A program made the translations under genes and the position numbers. Below, in pieces: positions 1 through 8,539 of a DNA stretch of 64,000 nucleotides. Source of the DNA: Streptosporangium subroseum (GTDB lineage: Bacteria > Actinomycetota > Actinomycetes > Streptosporangiales > Streptosporangiaceae). Each line of letters begins with the position of its first letter. The stretch's first letter is position 1. The notes below the pieces were generated by a model. The model saw nothing but the letters and a program-made list of their open reading frames with translations. It ran no database searches and was not told where the DNA came from. The DNA lies in contig NZ_FZOD01000057.1 in the NCBI RefSeq assembly GCF_900188345.1, positions 1-64,000 on the forward strand, read 5' to 3'.

Positions 1-167
1 CGCTGCGCTCTGTATCCTTCGCCGGGTCCGGAGCAGCGCGTGATCGGTTCATGGTGCAGAGATTGTGTTGCCCGCGTCCACTATGTGATTCTGAAACAGC
101 AAACACCGCCGCCTGGCCCGTAGTTGATACGGGCGGGTGTGAGTGTGGTGGTTGATTGTTTAATAGG
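1..167 (+). other. 23S-5S rRNA spacer
   Basis: This stretch directly precedes the 5S rRNA on the same strand. It contains the sequence CACTATGTGATTCTGAAAC, of a type common in actinobacterial rRNA operon spacers. The 23S gene itself must lie outside the window to the left, or only its last bases are present. No protein gene is supported here. Confidence 0.6.
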
Positions 168-286
168 GTTACGGCGGTTATGGCGAAGGGGAAACACCCG
201 GTTACATTCCGAACCCGGAAGTTAAGCTCTTCAGCGCCGATGGTACTGCACCGGGGACGGTGTGGGAGAGTAGGTCACCGCCGGAC
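168..286 (+). rRNA. rrf: 5S ribosomal RNA
   Basis: About 119 nt begin GTTACGGCGGTTATGGCG and end GGTCACCGCCGGAC, so the two ends pair as the 5S terminal helix. The internal conserved stretch TTCCGAACCCGGAAGTTAAG is characteristic of bacterial 5S rRNA. It sits at the end of an rRNA operon and is followed 12 nt later by a strong terminator. Reading frames crossing it are not genes. Confidence 0.97.
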
Positions 287-297
287 AATCTTTTCAG

Positions 298-330
298 AGA
301 AGGCCACCCCGTTTCGGGGTGGCCTTTTCT
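298..330 (+). terminator. rRNA operon terminator
   Basis: The sequence AAGGCCACCCCG, a short loop, CGGGGTGGCCTT and then TTCT forms a GC-rich perfect stem with a short T-tract immediately after the 5S rRNA. This is a classic intrinsic terminator for the ribosomal RNA operon. Confidence 0.92.
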
Positions 331-353
331 GCGTTCACCCACCCGTGTTACCC

Positions 354-384
354 GGGGGTTCACGCCATGCGGTGCGAACCCCCC
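354..384. terminator. Hairpin between 5S rRNA and hemerythrin gene
   Basis: GGGGGTTC and GAACCCCC form an 8-bp stem, followed by TTT on the plus strand. It lies between the convergent rRNA operon and hemerythrin gene and may end transcription from either side. Confidence 0.5.
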
Positions 385-400
385 TTTCCTGTGTCCGGGA

Positions 401-434
401 GGGGGCCGCACCGCGCGGTACGGACCCCTTTTTT
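401..434. terminator. Second hairpin with T6 tract
   Basis: An imperfect GC-rich stem (GGGGGCCGCACC against CGGTACGGACCCC) is followed by six T residues on the plus strand. It is a likely backup terminator for the rRNA operon and could also act on the hemerythrin transcript arriving from the right. Confidence 0.55.
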
Positions 435-507
435 CGTTTCAGGGGCGAGCCGCTGTCTGCATTAGAAACCGCAGCGGTTCGCGGTCGCCGTTCTCCTGGT
501 GGGAACC

Positions 508-1044
508 TCACAGAGAAGAAGCCCGAGACCCGTCCTCGTCGTCGATCAGCAGGAAGTCAGGCCGGTTCTCGCGCCACTCGGGCACGTCCATCGAGTTGAG
601 CACGGAGATCAGCTTCTTCTCCTCATAGATGAAGTGCGTCTGCATGACCGCCGACAGCGCCGCCACCTCCTCACGCACCTTGGAGGCCGTGGCCGGGTCC
701 GGTTTTTCCGGAAGGGACCCGAGTAACTTCTGCAGATTCCCCAGCAGCCAGTCCAGCTGGTTATGGTCGGTGCGCAAATCGGAGAGCACCTTGCTTAGCT
801 CAGGGAACTCCTCGGCGATCGCTGGGAACGCACCCTTGTCCTCGCCGGTATGGTGGCGCGTCAACGCCGTGCAGAAGGAAAGGCAGTGGGCCCGCAGGTC
901 CCGTGGCGGAAGCCCCTTGCCGTCGAAGTAGTCGTCGACGCTGTCCTGGAGGTCTTCCAGCATCTCGCGGAGCCATATATGCACTTCGAGCAACTGCGTG
1001 CCCAGGGCGGTGAGGCGGTTGCCCGCCTCGGAACGTGCATTCAT
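508..1044 (-). CDS. Hemerythrin HHE domain protein
   Basis: A 178-residue protein predicted to be a four-helix bundle with a non-heme di-iron site, probably binding O2 or sensing redox state in the cytoplasm. Candidate ligands are spaced as expected for the HHE family: H22, H64/H65 with E68, H94, and H137 with E141. The reading frame extends further upstream, but the start at 1044 is preferred because AAGGAAG lies just before that ATG and the upstream residues look non-coding. It is a single gene, convergent with the rRNA operon and followed by two hairpins. The exact role (oxygen storage, iron handling, nitric oxide response) cannot be told from sequence. Confidence 0.85.
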   Translation of the reverse strand: MNARSEAGNRLTALGTQLLEVHIWLREMLEDLQDSVDDYFDGKGLPPRDLRAHCLSFCTALTRHHTGEDKGAFPAIAEEFPELSKVLSDLRTDHNQLDWLLGNLQKLLGSLPEKPDPATASKVREEVAALSAVMQTHFIYEEKKLISVLNSMDVPEWRENRPDFLLIDDEDGSRASSL

Positions 1045-1221
1045 GCTCTTCCTTTGGATGGGGTATCCCAGTATCCCCGCCGGCGCACCAGGGACAAGCC
1101 GACCGTCCGGGAGCGGCCAGGCAGTCCAGTACGCGGAGGCCGCCAACACGACCCCTCGGTGCCGTCACCGGCCGGTGTGCTGCCCCCGCTGACGGGTTCG
1201 AGGATCAACGTGCCCGGCCCG

Positions 1222-1701
1222 TCATGATTCAGCGACTAGACCGTGCCGGCGGCCGTGGGGGTGGCGCGGGCGCCTGGTATCCACGTTGCCGGTCAAGGTA
1301 TTGAGGATGCCGGGTAGTACTTCTACCGTTCCGGCGGGCAGGCCGGTCACGGTTTCCTCCGCCAGCGCGCACCATAGCTGCTTGACCTGGTCGGCTAGCG
1401 CCTTGCCGCTGTCGGTGAGTTCGACGATGCTGGCGCGCTTGTCGGAGGGGGCGGGTGTGCGGCGGATATGGCCGGTGGCTTCGAGCTTGCGGGTCATGAG
1501 CGTGACGCTGGGCGGCTCGCAGCCGAGCGCCTCGCTGAGCTGGGCCTGGATCATCGGGCCGGTCCGGGCGAGCTCGAGGAGGAGCGCCTCCTGCCCGGGG
1601 TGCAGGCCAAGCGGGGCCAGCAGCGCCGCGGCCCTGGCCCGGTGGCGCAGGCTCAGGAGACGGATGGCCTGGTTGAGGGCGTCGGCCTGCTCGAAGTCCA
1701 C
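1222..1701 (-). CDS. MarR family transcriptional regulator
   Basis: A 159-residue winged-helix dimeric repressor of the MarR family. The recognition region (residues about 58-75, GCEPPSVTLMTRKLEATGHI) is followed by the wing signature SDKRASIVELTDSG. It is divergent from the quinone-reductase and MFS genes, and the 77-bp gap holds a strong palindromic operator. The likely model is repression of itself and of the divergent pair, relieved by a quinone or phenolic ligand. The family and layout are clear; the ligand is inference. Confidence 0.88.
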   Translation of the reverse strand: MDFEQADALNQAIRLLSLRHRARAAALLAPLGLHPGQEALLLELARTGPMIQAQLSEALGCEPPSVTLMTRKLEATGHIRRTPAPSDKRASIVELTDSGKALADQVKQLWCALAEETVTGLPAGTVEVLPGILNTLTGNVDTRRPRHPHGRRHGLVAES

Positions 1702-1710
1702 GGGCTCTCC

Positions 1711-1754
1711 TTGACAAATTAGTTATGCGCATAACATTATTCGCATAACTAATT
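1711..1754 (+). promoter_or_regulatory. MarR operator overlapping the promoter of the quinone reductase gene
   Basis: A -35 TTGACA (1711-1716) and a -10-like CATTAT (1735-1740) with 18-bp spacing read toward the quinone reductase gene. Over them lie the perfect palindrome GTTATGCGCATAAC (1722-1735) and a larger inverted repeat, AATTAGTTATGCG at 1717-1729 and CGCATAACTAATT at 1742-1754. Binding here would block this promoter and probably the divergent one. Confidence 0.85.
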
Positions 1755-1778
1755 CTACGCGACATCGTAGGAGCCAAC

Positions 1779-2459
1779 ATGACCGTGAAGGTCGCCGTCA
1801 TCTACTACAGCGCGACAGGTGCTGTGCACGCACTCGCGCAGGCCGTCGCCGAGGGCGCCGCCTCGGCCGGAGCCGAGGTGCGGCTGCGGCGGGTCGCCGA
1901 GCTGGCATCCGACAGCGCGATCGACGAGAACCCGCAGTGGCGGCGGCACACCGACGCCGCCACGTCGATCTCCCCGGCCTCGGTTGAGGACCTGGCGTGG
2001 GCCGACGCGTTCGCGTTCGGGACGCCGACCCGGTTCGGCGCGCCGGCCGCGCAGCTCAAGCACTTCATCGACCAGACCGGCGGGCTGTGGCAGGAGGGGA
2101 AACTGGCCGACAAGCCGGTGACGGCCTTCACCTCGGCTTTCAACCGGCACGGCGGCAGCGAGGCCACGATCTTGTCGCTGGGCAACGTCTTCTACCACTG
2201 GGGGGCGCTGATCATCCCACCCGGATTCACCGATCCGGCCGTGTACGCTGCCGGCGGCAACCCCTACGGCACGTCGTCTGTGACCGGCCCGACCGGAGAC
2301 GGCTCCGACGCCGCGGCGCTGGAAGCGGCCAGGTACCAGGGACGGCGGCTGGCCCAGATCACGATCCGGCTGCTGGGGGACGGCCGCGTCACCGATGCCG
2401 CCGCGGGCGACGGGAACGCCCGCGAAACCGTGGCCGCGACAGCCTCCCAGACCGCGTGA
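1779..2459 (+). CDS. Flavodoxin-fold NAD(P)H:quinone oxidoreductase, WrbA-like
   Basis: A 226-residue cytosolic FMN protein predicted to reduce quinones by two electrons. The FMN phosphate loop is YYSATGAVHALAQAV near the N-terminus. The WrbA-type signatures FGTPTRFGAPAAQLKHFID, TSAFNRHGGSEATILS and HWGALIIPPGF follow in order. A GGAG site precedes the ATG. It is the first gene after the MarR operator, and an MFS exporter starts 26 bp downstream, so the pair looks like an inducible quinone or electrophile detoxification operon. The C-terminus carries about 20 extra Ala/Thr-rich residues of no obvious function. Confidence 0.88.
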   Translation: MTVKVAVIYYSATGAVHALAQAVAEGAASAGAEVRLRRVAELASDSAIDENPQWRRHTDAATSISPASVEDLAWADAFAFGTPTRFGAPAAQLKHFIDQTGGLWQEGKLADKPVTAFTSAFNRHGGSEATILSLGNVFYHWGALIIPPGFTDPAVYAAGGNPYGTSSVTGPTGDGSDAAALEAARYQGRRLAQITIRLLGDGRVTDAAAGDGNARETVAATASQTA

Positions 2460-2485
2460 GCGGCGGGGTTGGCAAGGCGGAAGCC

Positions 2486-3895
2486 ATGACGGGCACCGGC
2501 ACCGCAACTCAGCGGGCCACCTGGTTGGTCCTGGCGCTGGCGTGCGCCTGCCAGTTCGTGGTGATTCTGGACGCGTCCATCGTTAACGTCGCCCTGCCCT
2601 CGATCCGTGGGGACCTCGGCTTCACACCCACCGGTCTGGCCTGGGTGGTGAACGGCTACCTGCTTACCTTCGCCGGCTTCATGCTGCTGGGTGGCCGCGC
2701 CGCTGACCTGTTCGGCCCTCGCCGGATGCTGGTCGCCGGGCTGTTGCTGTTCTCCGTCTCAAGCCTGGTCGGCGGCCTGGCGACCGCTCCGGAGGCCCTG
2801 GTGGCGGCCCGCGTGGCGCAGGGCATCGGAGCCGCCATGCTGGCCCCGGCCACGCTGGCCGTGATCAACACCGGCTTCACCGAGCCGAACGCGCGTGCCC
2901 GGGCATTCGGCGCCTGGTCTGCCTCGGGCGGTGTGGGCGGGATGGCCGGCGCGATCGCGGGCGGTGCCATCACCACCGGCCTGTCGTGGCGGTGGGTCTT
3001 CCTCATCAACGTGCCGATCGGCGCGGTGCTGATCATGGCGGCCATGATGTCGCTGGCCGGCGCACGAACCCGCCGGCGGGAATCGCTCGACCTCGCCGGC
3101 GCGGTCACGGGGACGGCGGGGCTGGCCGCGCTGATCTACGGGGTCATGCAGAGCGCCGATCATGGCTGGACGTCCATGCCGGTCGCCGGGCCATTGGTGA
3201 CGGGCCTGCTCCTGCTCGCCGTCTTCACCGTGGTGGAGGCGCGGTTCGCCACGCAGCCGATGATGCCCCTGCGGCTGTTCGGAATCCGGGGGGTTGCCGT
3301 CGGCAGCGGCATGCTGCTGCTGTTCGGCGGCATCGCCATCGCGATGTGGTATTTCACATCGCTCTTCCTGCAGAACGTCCTCGGCTACAGCGCGCTCCAG
3401 GCCGGGCTCGGGCAGACACCCGCGGCGGTGACGTTCATGGTGATCGCGCGATGGGCCGCCACCCTGCTGCCGCGAACCGGTGTGCGCCCCCTGGTGCTGG
3501 CCGGCAGCGCCTGTTTTGTGGCCGGTTTCGGCTGGCTCGCCCAGGCCCACTCCGACAGCGGCTACGTCACCGGCGTGCTCGGGCCTACGCTGCTCATCGC
3601 GGTCGGCATCGGGCTGACCTTCCCCACCCTCATGGCCGCGGTGACCGCCGACGTTCCCGAGGGTGCCGCGGGGATCATCGGCGGCCTGGCCCAAACCGCC
3701 AACCAGGTAGGCGGGGCGATCGGCCTGGCGGTGCTCGCGACGGCCGCCGGCGCCAGAGCCGCGATGGAGGCCGGCGGGAGTTCCCCGGCCGACGCCCTCG
3801 CCGTCGGCTACGACCTGGTCTTCCTCATGGCGGCTGGGCTCGGCCTGGCCATCGCGGTGGTCAGCTTGCTGCTGCCGCGGCACCGGCGCGGCTGA
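2486..3895 (+). CDS. MFS drug exporter, DHA2 (14-TM) type
   Basis: A 469-residue integral membrane protein, predicted proton-coupled exporter of drugs or toxic aromatics. It opens with the DHA2-like segment VVILDASIVNVALPSI, followed by motif A (LGGRAADLFGPRRML) and a Gly-rich antiporter motif C (SGGVGGMAGAIAGG). About 14 hydrophobic segments can be counted. The same frame is open upstream, but that part overlaps the preceding gene; the ATG at 2486 fits the family start. It is probably co-transcribed with the quinone reductase under MarR control. The substrate is unknown. Confidence 0.88.
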   Translation: MTGTGTATQRATWLVLALACACQFVVILDASIVNVALPSIRGDLGFTPTGLAWVVNGYLLTFAGFMLLGGRAADLFGPRRMLVAGLLLFSVSSLVGGLATAPEALVAARVAQGIGAAMLAPATLAVINTGFTEPNARARAFGAWSASGGVGGMAGAIAGGAITTGLSWRWVFLINVPIGAVLIMAAMMSLAGARTRRRESLDLAGAVTGTAGLAALIYGVMQSADHGWTSMPVAGPLVTGLLLLAVFTVVEARFATQPMMPLRLFGIRGVAVGSGMLLLFGGIAIAMWYFTSLFLQNVLGYSALQAGLGQTPAAVTFMVIARWAATLLPRTGVRPLVLAGSACFVAGFGWLAQAHSDSGYVTGVLGPTLLIAVGIGLTFPTLMAAVTADVPEGAAGIIGGLAQTANQVGGAIGLAVLATAAGARAAMEAGGSSPADALAVGYDLVFLMAAGLGLAIAVVSLLLPRHRRG

Positions 3896-4017
3896 CCGCC
3901 GGCGACGCCGCGTGCTCACTCGCCGCGCCCCTGTGTCCGCGTACGACCTCACGTGGCGGTGCACGTGAACCGTCCTGGGTTCGGAAGCGGGCCCGATGCA
4001 CGCATGCACGTGCTCTT

Positions 4018-4080
4018 GGAGCCGAGCCGAGCCGAGCGGGCCGAGCCGGGCCGAGCCGGGCCGAGCCGGGCCGAGCCGAG
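4018..4080. repeat. GAGCC pentamer/decamer tandem repeat
   Basis: About 60 bp consist of GAGCC-type units; between 4041 and 4080 the decamer CCGAGCCGGG repeats in register. It lies in the 302-bp gap between the MFS gene and the monooxygenase, which holds no convincing gene. The repeat could change length by slippage. Confidence 0.9.
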
Positions 4081-4197
4081 AGAGGTCGGAGGTCGCGTGA
4101 GCGTGGATCACTAGAATGACGACGATGACCGGGCGGCATTCCCCATCCGGTTCCGGCGGGGAATCCGCGCCTTCAACGCAGCGAAGGAAGCCAGCTT

Positions 4198-4524
4198 ATG
4201 ATCTTCATCGTCGTCAAGTTCGTCATCCGTCCGGAGCGGAGCGAAGACTGGCTCTCGCTCGCCGACGACTTCACCCAGGCCACTCGGCAGGAGCCGGGGA
4301 ATGTCTTCTTCGAATGGTCCAGGAGCGTTGACGCGCCTAACCAGTTCGTCTTGATCGAGGCGTTCGCCTCGTCCGACGCAGGTGCGGCACACGTGGGTTC
4401 CGACCACTTCAAGGCCGCCATGGCGTGGATGCCCGAGCTGATCGCGGAGACACCGGAGATCATCAACGTCGAGGTGCCCGGCGAGGGTTGGTCGCGAATG
4501 GCGGAGCTGACCCCCGCCTCGTAG
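4198..4524 (+). CDS. Antibiotic biosynthesis monooxygenase (ABM) family protein, YgiN-like
   Basis: A 108-residue dimeric alpha/beta-barrel protein of the ABM family. The order MIFIVVKFVIRPE, a helix, then NVFFEWSRSVDAPNQFVLIE and a SDHFKAAM segment is typical of putative quinol monooxygenases. GAAGGA lies before the ATG. Members act on quinols or other aromatics without a bound cofactor, which would fit the neighbouring quinone reductase, but nothing shows co-regulation. An overlapping frame from 4116 has no family signature and was left out. Confidence 0.8.
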   Translation: MIFIVVKFVIRPERSEDWLSLADDFTQATRQEPGNVFFEWSRSVDAPNQFVLIEAFASSDAGAAHVGSDHFKAAMAWMPELIAETPEIINVEVPGEGWSRMAELTPAS

Positions 4525-4667
4525 AACGAATGGCGGAGCCGGCCCTGGTCTCATGGAACATCGAGGCGGTCCGGGCCGATGATCTCGTACGAGCGGCGGC
4601 TCGTCGCGGCGAGATGCTCTCCGGCCTTCGGGCGCGGTCGGAACGGTCGACGATGCGTTGATGAGGT

Positions 4668-4709
4668 CCGTACGGCTCGCATCCCCGCAAGCGGATGCGA
4701 GCCGTACGG
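4668..4709. terminator. 17-bp perfect hairpin between convergent genes
   Basis: CCGTACGGCTCGCATCC at 4668-4684 pairs perfectly with GGATGCGAGCCGTACGG at 4693-4709 across an 8-nt loop. It lies just past the 3' end of the symporter gene and after the monooxygenase, the right place for a bidirectional terminator. There is no T-tract on either strand. Confidence 0.75.
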
Positions 4710-4720
4710 GAAACCAGGGG

Positions 4721-6307
4721 TCAGGGGGTGAGGTCGAGGTCCTTGACCCGCGGGTCGCCCTCGTCGGCGAGATACTGGTCGGGCTGGGTGGCGTCGCCGC
4801 CGTCGGTCACCTTGGAGGCGCGGGCGATGACCGTGCCAAGGATGGCGACGATCAGGTTGACGGCCAGCGCCACGATGCCCGCGTAGATCGTCATCTTGGT
4901 GTCCAGTCCCAGCTTCTCCAGCGGGAACGCCGATCCGGCGAAGTGCAGCTTGCCGGTGACCGGATTGCCGATGTTGTAGAGCATGAGCATTCCGGCGCCC
5001 ATGCCGGCGATCCATCCGGCGATCAGACCGGCGCGGTGGAACCAGCGGGTGTAGATGCCCAGCGCCACCGCCGGGAGCGTCTGCAGGATGATGACGCCGC
5101 CGATGAGCTGGAGGTCGATGGAGAATCCGGTGTCCAGGAACAGGATGCACAGGATCGCGCCGACCTTGACGAGCAGCGAGGTGAGCTTGGAAACGCGGGC
5201 CTCGTCGGCGTCGCTGGCGTTCGGCTTGATGTACTCCTTGTAGATGTTGCGGGTGAACAGGTTCGCCGCGGCGATGGACATGATCGCCGCGGGGACCAGC
5301 GCGCCGATGCCGATCGCGGCGTAGGCGACCCCGGTGAACCAGTCGGGGAACATCTGGTTGAACAGCTGCGGCACGATCGTGTTGTTGTCCGTGCCGATCG
5401 GCTTTACGCCGGCCGCGATGGCCATGTAGCCGAGCAGCGCGATCAGACCCAGCAGCAGGCTGTAGGCCGGGAGCGCGGCCATGTTCCGCTTGATCACGTC
5501 GCGGTTCTTGGAGGCCAGCACTCCGGTGATGCTGTGCGGGTAGAGGAAGAGCGCGAGCGCGGAGCCCAGGGCCAGAGTGACGTACTGGAGCTGGTTGTTG
5601 GCGTTGAGCAGGATGCCGTCAGGTGCGGGCGAGGCCGCGAACTTTTTCTGTGCCTCGCCGAAGACCACGTCCCAGCCGCCGAGCTTCATCGGAATCACGA
5701 TGATCGCGACGATGATCACGATGTAGATCAGCGTGTCCTTGACGAAGGCGATCAGCGCCGGGGCGCGCAGGCCCGACTGGTAGGTGTAGGCGGCCAGGAT
5801 GGCGAACGCGATGATGAGCGGCAGATGGCCGGTCACCCCCATCGACTTCAGCACGGCCTCGATGCCGACGAGCTGGAGCGCGATGTAGGGCATGGTCGCG
5901 ACGATGCCGGTGATGGCGATCAGCAGCGCGAGCGTGGGGGAGCCGAAGCGGGCCCGGACGAAGTCGGCCGGGGTCACGAAGCCGTGCACGTGGGAGATCG
6001 ACCAGAGCCGGAGCAGCACCAGGAACACGATCGGATAGACCACGATCGTGTACGGCACGGCGAAGAAGCCCATCGCGCCCGCGCTCCAGATCAGCGCGGG
6101 CACGGCCACGAAGGTGTAGGCGGTGTAGAGGTCGCCGCCGACGAGGAACCAGGTCACCCACGGCCCGAAGCTCCGGCCGCCGAGTCCCCACTCGTCCAGG
6201 CTGGCCAGGTTGTCAGGGCGGCGCCAGCGCGCGGCCACGAAACCCATACCGCTGACGAGCAGGAACAGCACGGAGAAGACGGTGATCTCGGTCAGATGCT
6301 CGTTCAC
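4721..6307 (-). CDS. mctP: Sodium:solute symporter, monocarboxylate permease (MctP-like)
   Basis: A 528-residue membrane protein of the sodium:solute symporter family with about 13 hydrophobic segments. N-terminal features include WGLGGRSFGPWVTWFLVGGD and, later, VHGFVTPADFVRARFGSPT, both typical of MctP-like permeases that take up lactate, pyruvate or acetate. The start is GTG at 6307, four bases after the stop of the upstream DUF3311 gene, with GGAGG overlapping the end of that gene. The DUF3311-symporter pairing is a known association and supports the assignment. The substrate is by family inference. Confidence 0.85.
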   Translation of the reverse strand: MNEHLTEITVFSVLFLLVSGMGFVAARWRRPDNLASLDEWGLGGRSFGPWVTWFLVGGDLYTAYTFVAVPALIWSAGAMGFFAVPYTIVVYPIVFLVLLRLWSISHVHGFVTPADFVRARFGSPTLALLIAITGIVATMPYIALQLVGIEAVLKSMGVTGHLPLIIAFAILAAYTYQSGLRAPALIAFVKDTLIYIVIIVAIIVIPMKLGGWDVVFGEAQKKFAASPAPDGILLNANNQLQYVTLALGSALALFLYPHSITGVLASKNRDVIKRNMAALPAYSLLLGLIALLGYMAIAAGVKPIGTDNNTIVPQLFNQMFPDWFTGVAYAAIGIGALVPAAIMSIAAANLFTRNIYKEYIKPNASDADEARVSKLTSLLVKVGAILCILFLDTGFSIDLQLIGGVIILQTLPAVALGIYTRWFHRAGLIAGWIAGMGAGMLMLYNIGNPVTGKLHFAGSAFPLEKLGLDTKMTIYAGIVALAVNLIVAILGTVIARASKVTDGGDATQPDQYLADEGDPRVKDLDLTP

Positions 6308-6311
6308 CGGG

Positions 6312-6527
6312 TCATCGCCTCCGCTTTGTCATCTGGTAGACGATCGTGGTGCATATGACGCCGACCGCGATGCAGGAGAACTGGAACCAGTAGAACAGCG
6401 GGAAGCCGAGAAGACGGGGTTCATCGGAATTGTACAAAAAGGTAAGTAAAGGTAGGACGATCGGTAAAATCAGCAGCCAGTTCCAGGGGCTGCGATCACT
6501 TCGATCGCCTCCGTTGGGAGTGGTCAA
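6312..6527 (-). CDS. DUF3311 small membrane protein
   Basis: A 71-residue protein with two predicted membrane helices (WNWLLILPIVLPLLTFLYN and CIAVGVICTTIVYQM), matching the size and layout of the DUF3311 subunits that accompany MctP-type symporters. The start is TTG at 6527, placed about 8 nt after GAGGAG. It ends 4 bp before the permease start, so the two are translationally coupled. It probably helps assembly or activity of the permease; the mechanism is unknown. The 256-bp gap upstream should hold the promoter, but I see no clear consensus. Confidence 0.85.
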   Translation of the reverse strand: MTTPNGGDRSDRSPWNWLLILPIVLPLLTFLYNSDEPRLLGFPLFYWFQFSCIAVGVICTTIVYQMTKRRR

Positions 6528-6783
6528 AGGGTCTCCTCGGGATGGAGAGGGATGGTCGGCGGACCATTTACTGCGGCTGACCGGCAGCGTAATTACATGA
6601 CCGTTTCATTCGGGTCACCGAGCGCCGAGCGGATCAGTTCACGCGACGAACGGTAGGTTGGCTTTTGCCGCTGCTATCGAGCCGTCGATATCGGCCACCC
6701 GGCCGCCATCGGGGAACGGGCCGTTGACGCAGGCCGGAACGGCCCTCTCCACATCGCTGACGTGCGGGCCGGTTCTTGCCGGA

Positions 6784-7338
6784 TCACCCGGTTCTGTCGG
6801 CGGCGGTCCTGGGCTCGTGGCGGACGTCGTCGGGCAGGCCGAGATCCCGGGTCCAGGCGGCGAACTCCACCAGGATCCCGTCGGGGTCCTTGAAGTAGAT
6901 CGATCGGACGAACACGCCCTCCTGCATCTCGGGCGCGATGCCGAACTCGCTGTCGTCGTGATTGAGGATCACCCCGACGTCTACTCCCTTGGCGATGAGC
7001 TTGTCGCGATACTCCTCGATCCTGTCCGGCGCCACATCAAGGGCGATGTGGTTCATCGAACCGACCGCCGACAGCAGTTCGCCCCGGTCGGGTAGGCCCT
7101 TTGGCGCGGAAACGCCGGGAATGCCCTCGGGGGCGTCGGGGAACCAGAAGAATGCCAGCGCGTTGCCCCCACCGCAGTCGAAAAAGAAGTGCTGGCCCCA
7201 GCCCATCGGCAACTCGATCGTTTTGATCAGCGGCATGCCCAGGACACCCGAGTAGAAATCGACCGTCTGCTTCATGTCCGAGCACACCAGCGCCAGGTGG
7301 TTGACTCCGCGCAGCTCGAACTCGGTGTTGTCTCCCAT
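6784..7338 (-). CDS. VOC superfamily (glyoxalase/dioxygenase-like) protein
   Basis: A 184-residue protein with two beta-alpha-beta-beta-beta modules. H14 (GVNHLALVCSD) and H97 (MNHIALDV), plus the Glu in DPDGILVEFAAW near the end, fit the metal triad of extradiol-dioxygenase-like or glyoxalase-like members. The start at 7338 is preferred over the longer frame because GAGGAG precedes it closely. It stands alone: upstream is a decayed region, downstream the symporter pair. Reaction and substrate cannot be assigned. Confidence 0.82.
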   Translation of the reverse strand: MGDNTEFELRGVNHLALVCSDMKQTVDFYSGVLGMPLIKTIELPMGWGQHFFFDCGGGNALAFFWFPDAPEGIPGVSAPKGLPDRGELLSAVGSMNHIALDVAPDRIEEYRDKLIAKGVDVGVILNHDDSEFGIAPEMQEGVFVRSIYFKDPDGILVEFAAWTRDLGLPDDVRHEPRTAADRTG

Positions 7339-7654
7339 GGTCTCCTCACTCTCCTTCTCGAGCGGCTGTCTCCCCAATTACTTTGACCATGATCGAGGTT
7401 TCCCGCCGGCAGCGTGGTCACTCGCGACAACCACAGGCCACGATGTCGTGTCTGCGATAGAACCGCCAGCCGCATTGACCGAAAACTGGAACGGGGGCGC
7501 TGACGACGATCTTCAACACGGTATCCGCCGGCGGCCTGGATGTCTTCGACCGGGAGGTCGGTGAGGCGACGTGAGCGCGCCGAGGCCGATGCTTCTCGGC
7601 GGGTTCCCATCCTCCTCCCACCGGTTCCGTAATCCTGCGCCGGCCACGAGGTGC
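7339..7654. other. Non-coding stretch between VOC gene and LysR remnant
   Basis: About 316 bp without a convincing gene. Open frames on both strands here show no family signature and biased, repetitive composition. It probably contains the VOC gene promoter and debris from the decayed neighbour. Confidence 0.5.
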
Positions 7655-8040
7655 TCAGTCGCGGTAGGCGGCCGTTGCGATCCGGACGAACGACCGGATC
7701 AGCGGGTTCGCGTCGCCCTCGTTCCACGCCGCAACCACGCGGCTCAGCGCCAGGTCGGCGAGCCGGTGGATCGTCGGTGCGCAGCACCGCGCCCACCGGG
7801 TCGGCGCGCGGTTCGTGCACCGTCAGGCTGGTCTCGTCGAACGGCCCGTGGGTCAGGGCGACGTCGACCAGTCCGGTACGCAGCCCGCAGTTCGGATCGG
7901 TCAGGTCGGTCTCGCGGATGCGGACCTCGACGCCCGGATGCCGCCGGCGGTACGCGGCGGCCAGCCGCGCTACGCCCCGGTCGGCGCTGTCGCCCAGGAT
8001 GCCGACGGTGATGGTCGTGAGCTGCGCGACGAGACGTGGC
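7655..8040 (-). pseudogene. LysR regulator remnant (effector-binding domain only)
   Basis: The minus strand encodes two pieces of a LysR effector domain in different frames. The first includes ITVGILGDSADR, AAYRRRHPGVEVRIRETD and GLRTGLVDVALTHGPFDE. After a jump near 7760 a second frame gives ADLALSRVVAAWNEGDAN and LIRSFVRIATAAYRD, then a stop at 7655. The DNA-binding N-terminal domain and the middle of the effector domain are missing. This is a deletion and frameshift remnant, not a working regulator. Confidence 0.78.
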
Positions 8041-8057
8041 GGCGGCGTGACTCCGCG

Positions 8058-8180
8058 ATGGGCGAGGCCGAGATCGTTGCCGAGGTCCGGGCATTGCTGA
8101 TCGAGCGGCATCCCGAGTGGGTCGGCCAGGAGTGGATCGAGCGGGGCGTCGGGTGCATGTGCGCCGAGCACGCCGCGTGA
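8058..8180 (+). pseudogene. Truncated small helical-bundle protein fragment
   Basis: A 40-residue open frame (MGEAEIVAEVRALLIERHP then WIERGVGCMCAEHAA) resembles the start of small three-helix-bundle actinobacterial proteins, which normally continue with another helix. It lacks a good ribosome binding site, stops early, and lies between the LysR remnant and the broken molybdopterin gene. I treat it as a fragment. Confidence 0.4.
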
Positions 8181-8189
8181 CCCCCGTCC

Positions 8190-8539
8190 CGCGCCTGCCG
8201 TACGTCCGGGATGCGACGGCACCGCTTCACCGGCCCGTTGCTGGTGGAGGTGGCCGCGCGGCCGGGCCGATCTTCGATCCGTCCGAGCGTAAGGATCGGC
8301 TGTTTCTGATCTCCGTACTCGGGCGTGACGGTCACCACACGGTGTTGTCGTGGGGGGAGATCGATCCGGAGTTCGGCGACACCCGGGTCCTGCTGGGTGT
8401 CCAGATGGACGGCCGCGATCTGGATGAGCAGGGACCGCACCCGGTGGTGCCGGGTGACCGATCCGGAGGCAGATACATCAGCCGGATCGTGGAGATCCGG
8501 ATCTGTGCCAATGCGCGTCTGTGGAGCGCCGCCGGCTAG
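8190..8539 (+). pseudogene. Broken molybdopterin-dependent oxidoreductase domain
   Basis: Two frames together encode the C-terminal part of a sulfite-oxidase-like molybdopterin-binding protein. The first reads CRTSGMRRHRFTGPLLVEV (about 8196-8253). A frameshift near 8255 leads into GPIFDPSERKDRLFLISVLG, HHTVLSWGEIDPEFGDTRVL and a GDRSGGRYISRIVEIRI end. The N-terminal half is absent. It lies close to modA and a molybdenum-sensing regulator, suggesting a former molybdoenzyme locus. It is not expected to make an active enzyme. Confidence 0.75.

Noticed and set aside
4658..6358. Long open frame on the plus strand (566 codons)
   Set aside because: Antisense to the symporter; Asp/Arg/Gly/His-rich with no family signature.
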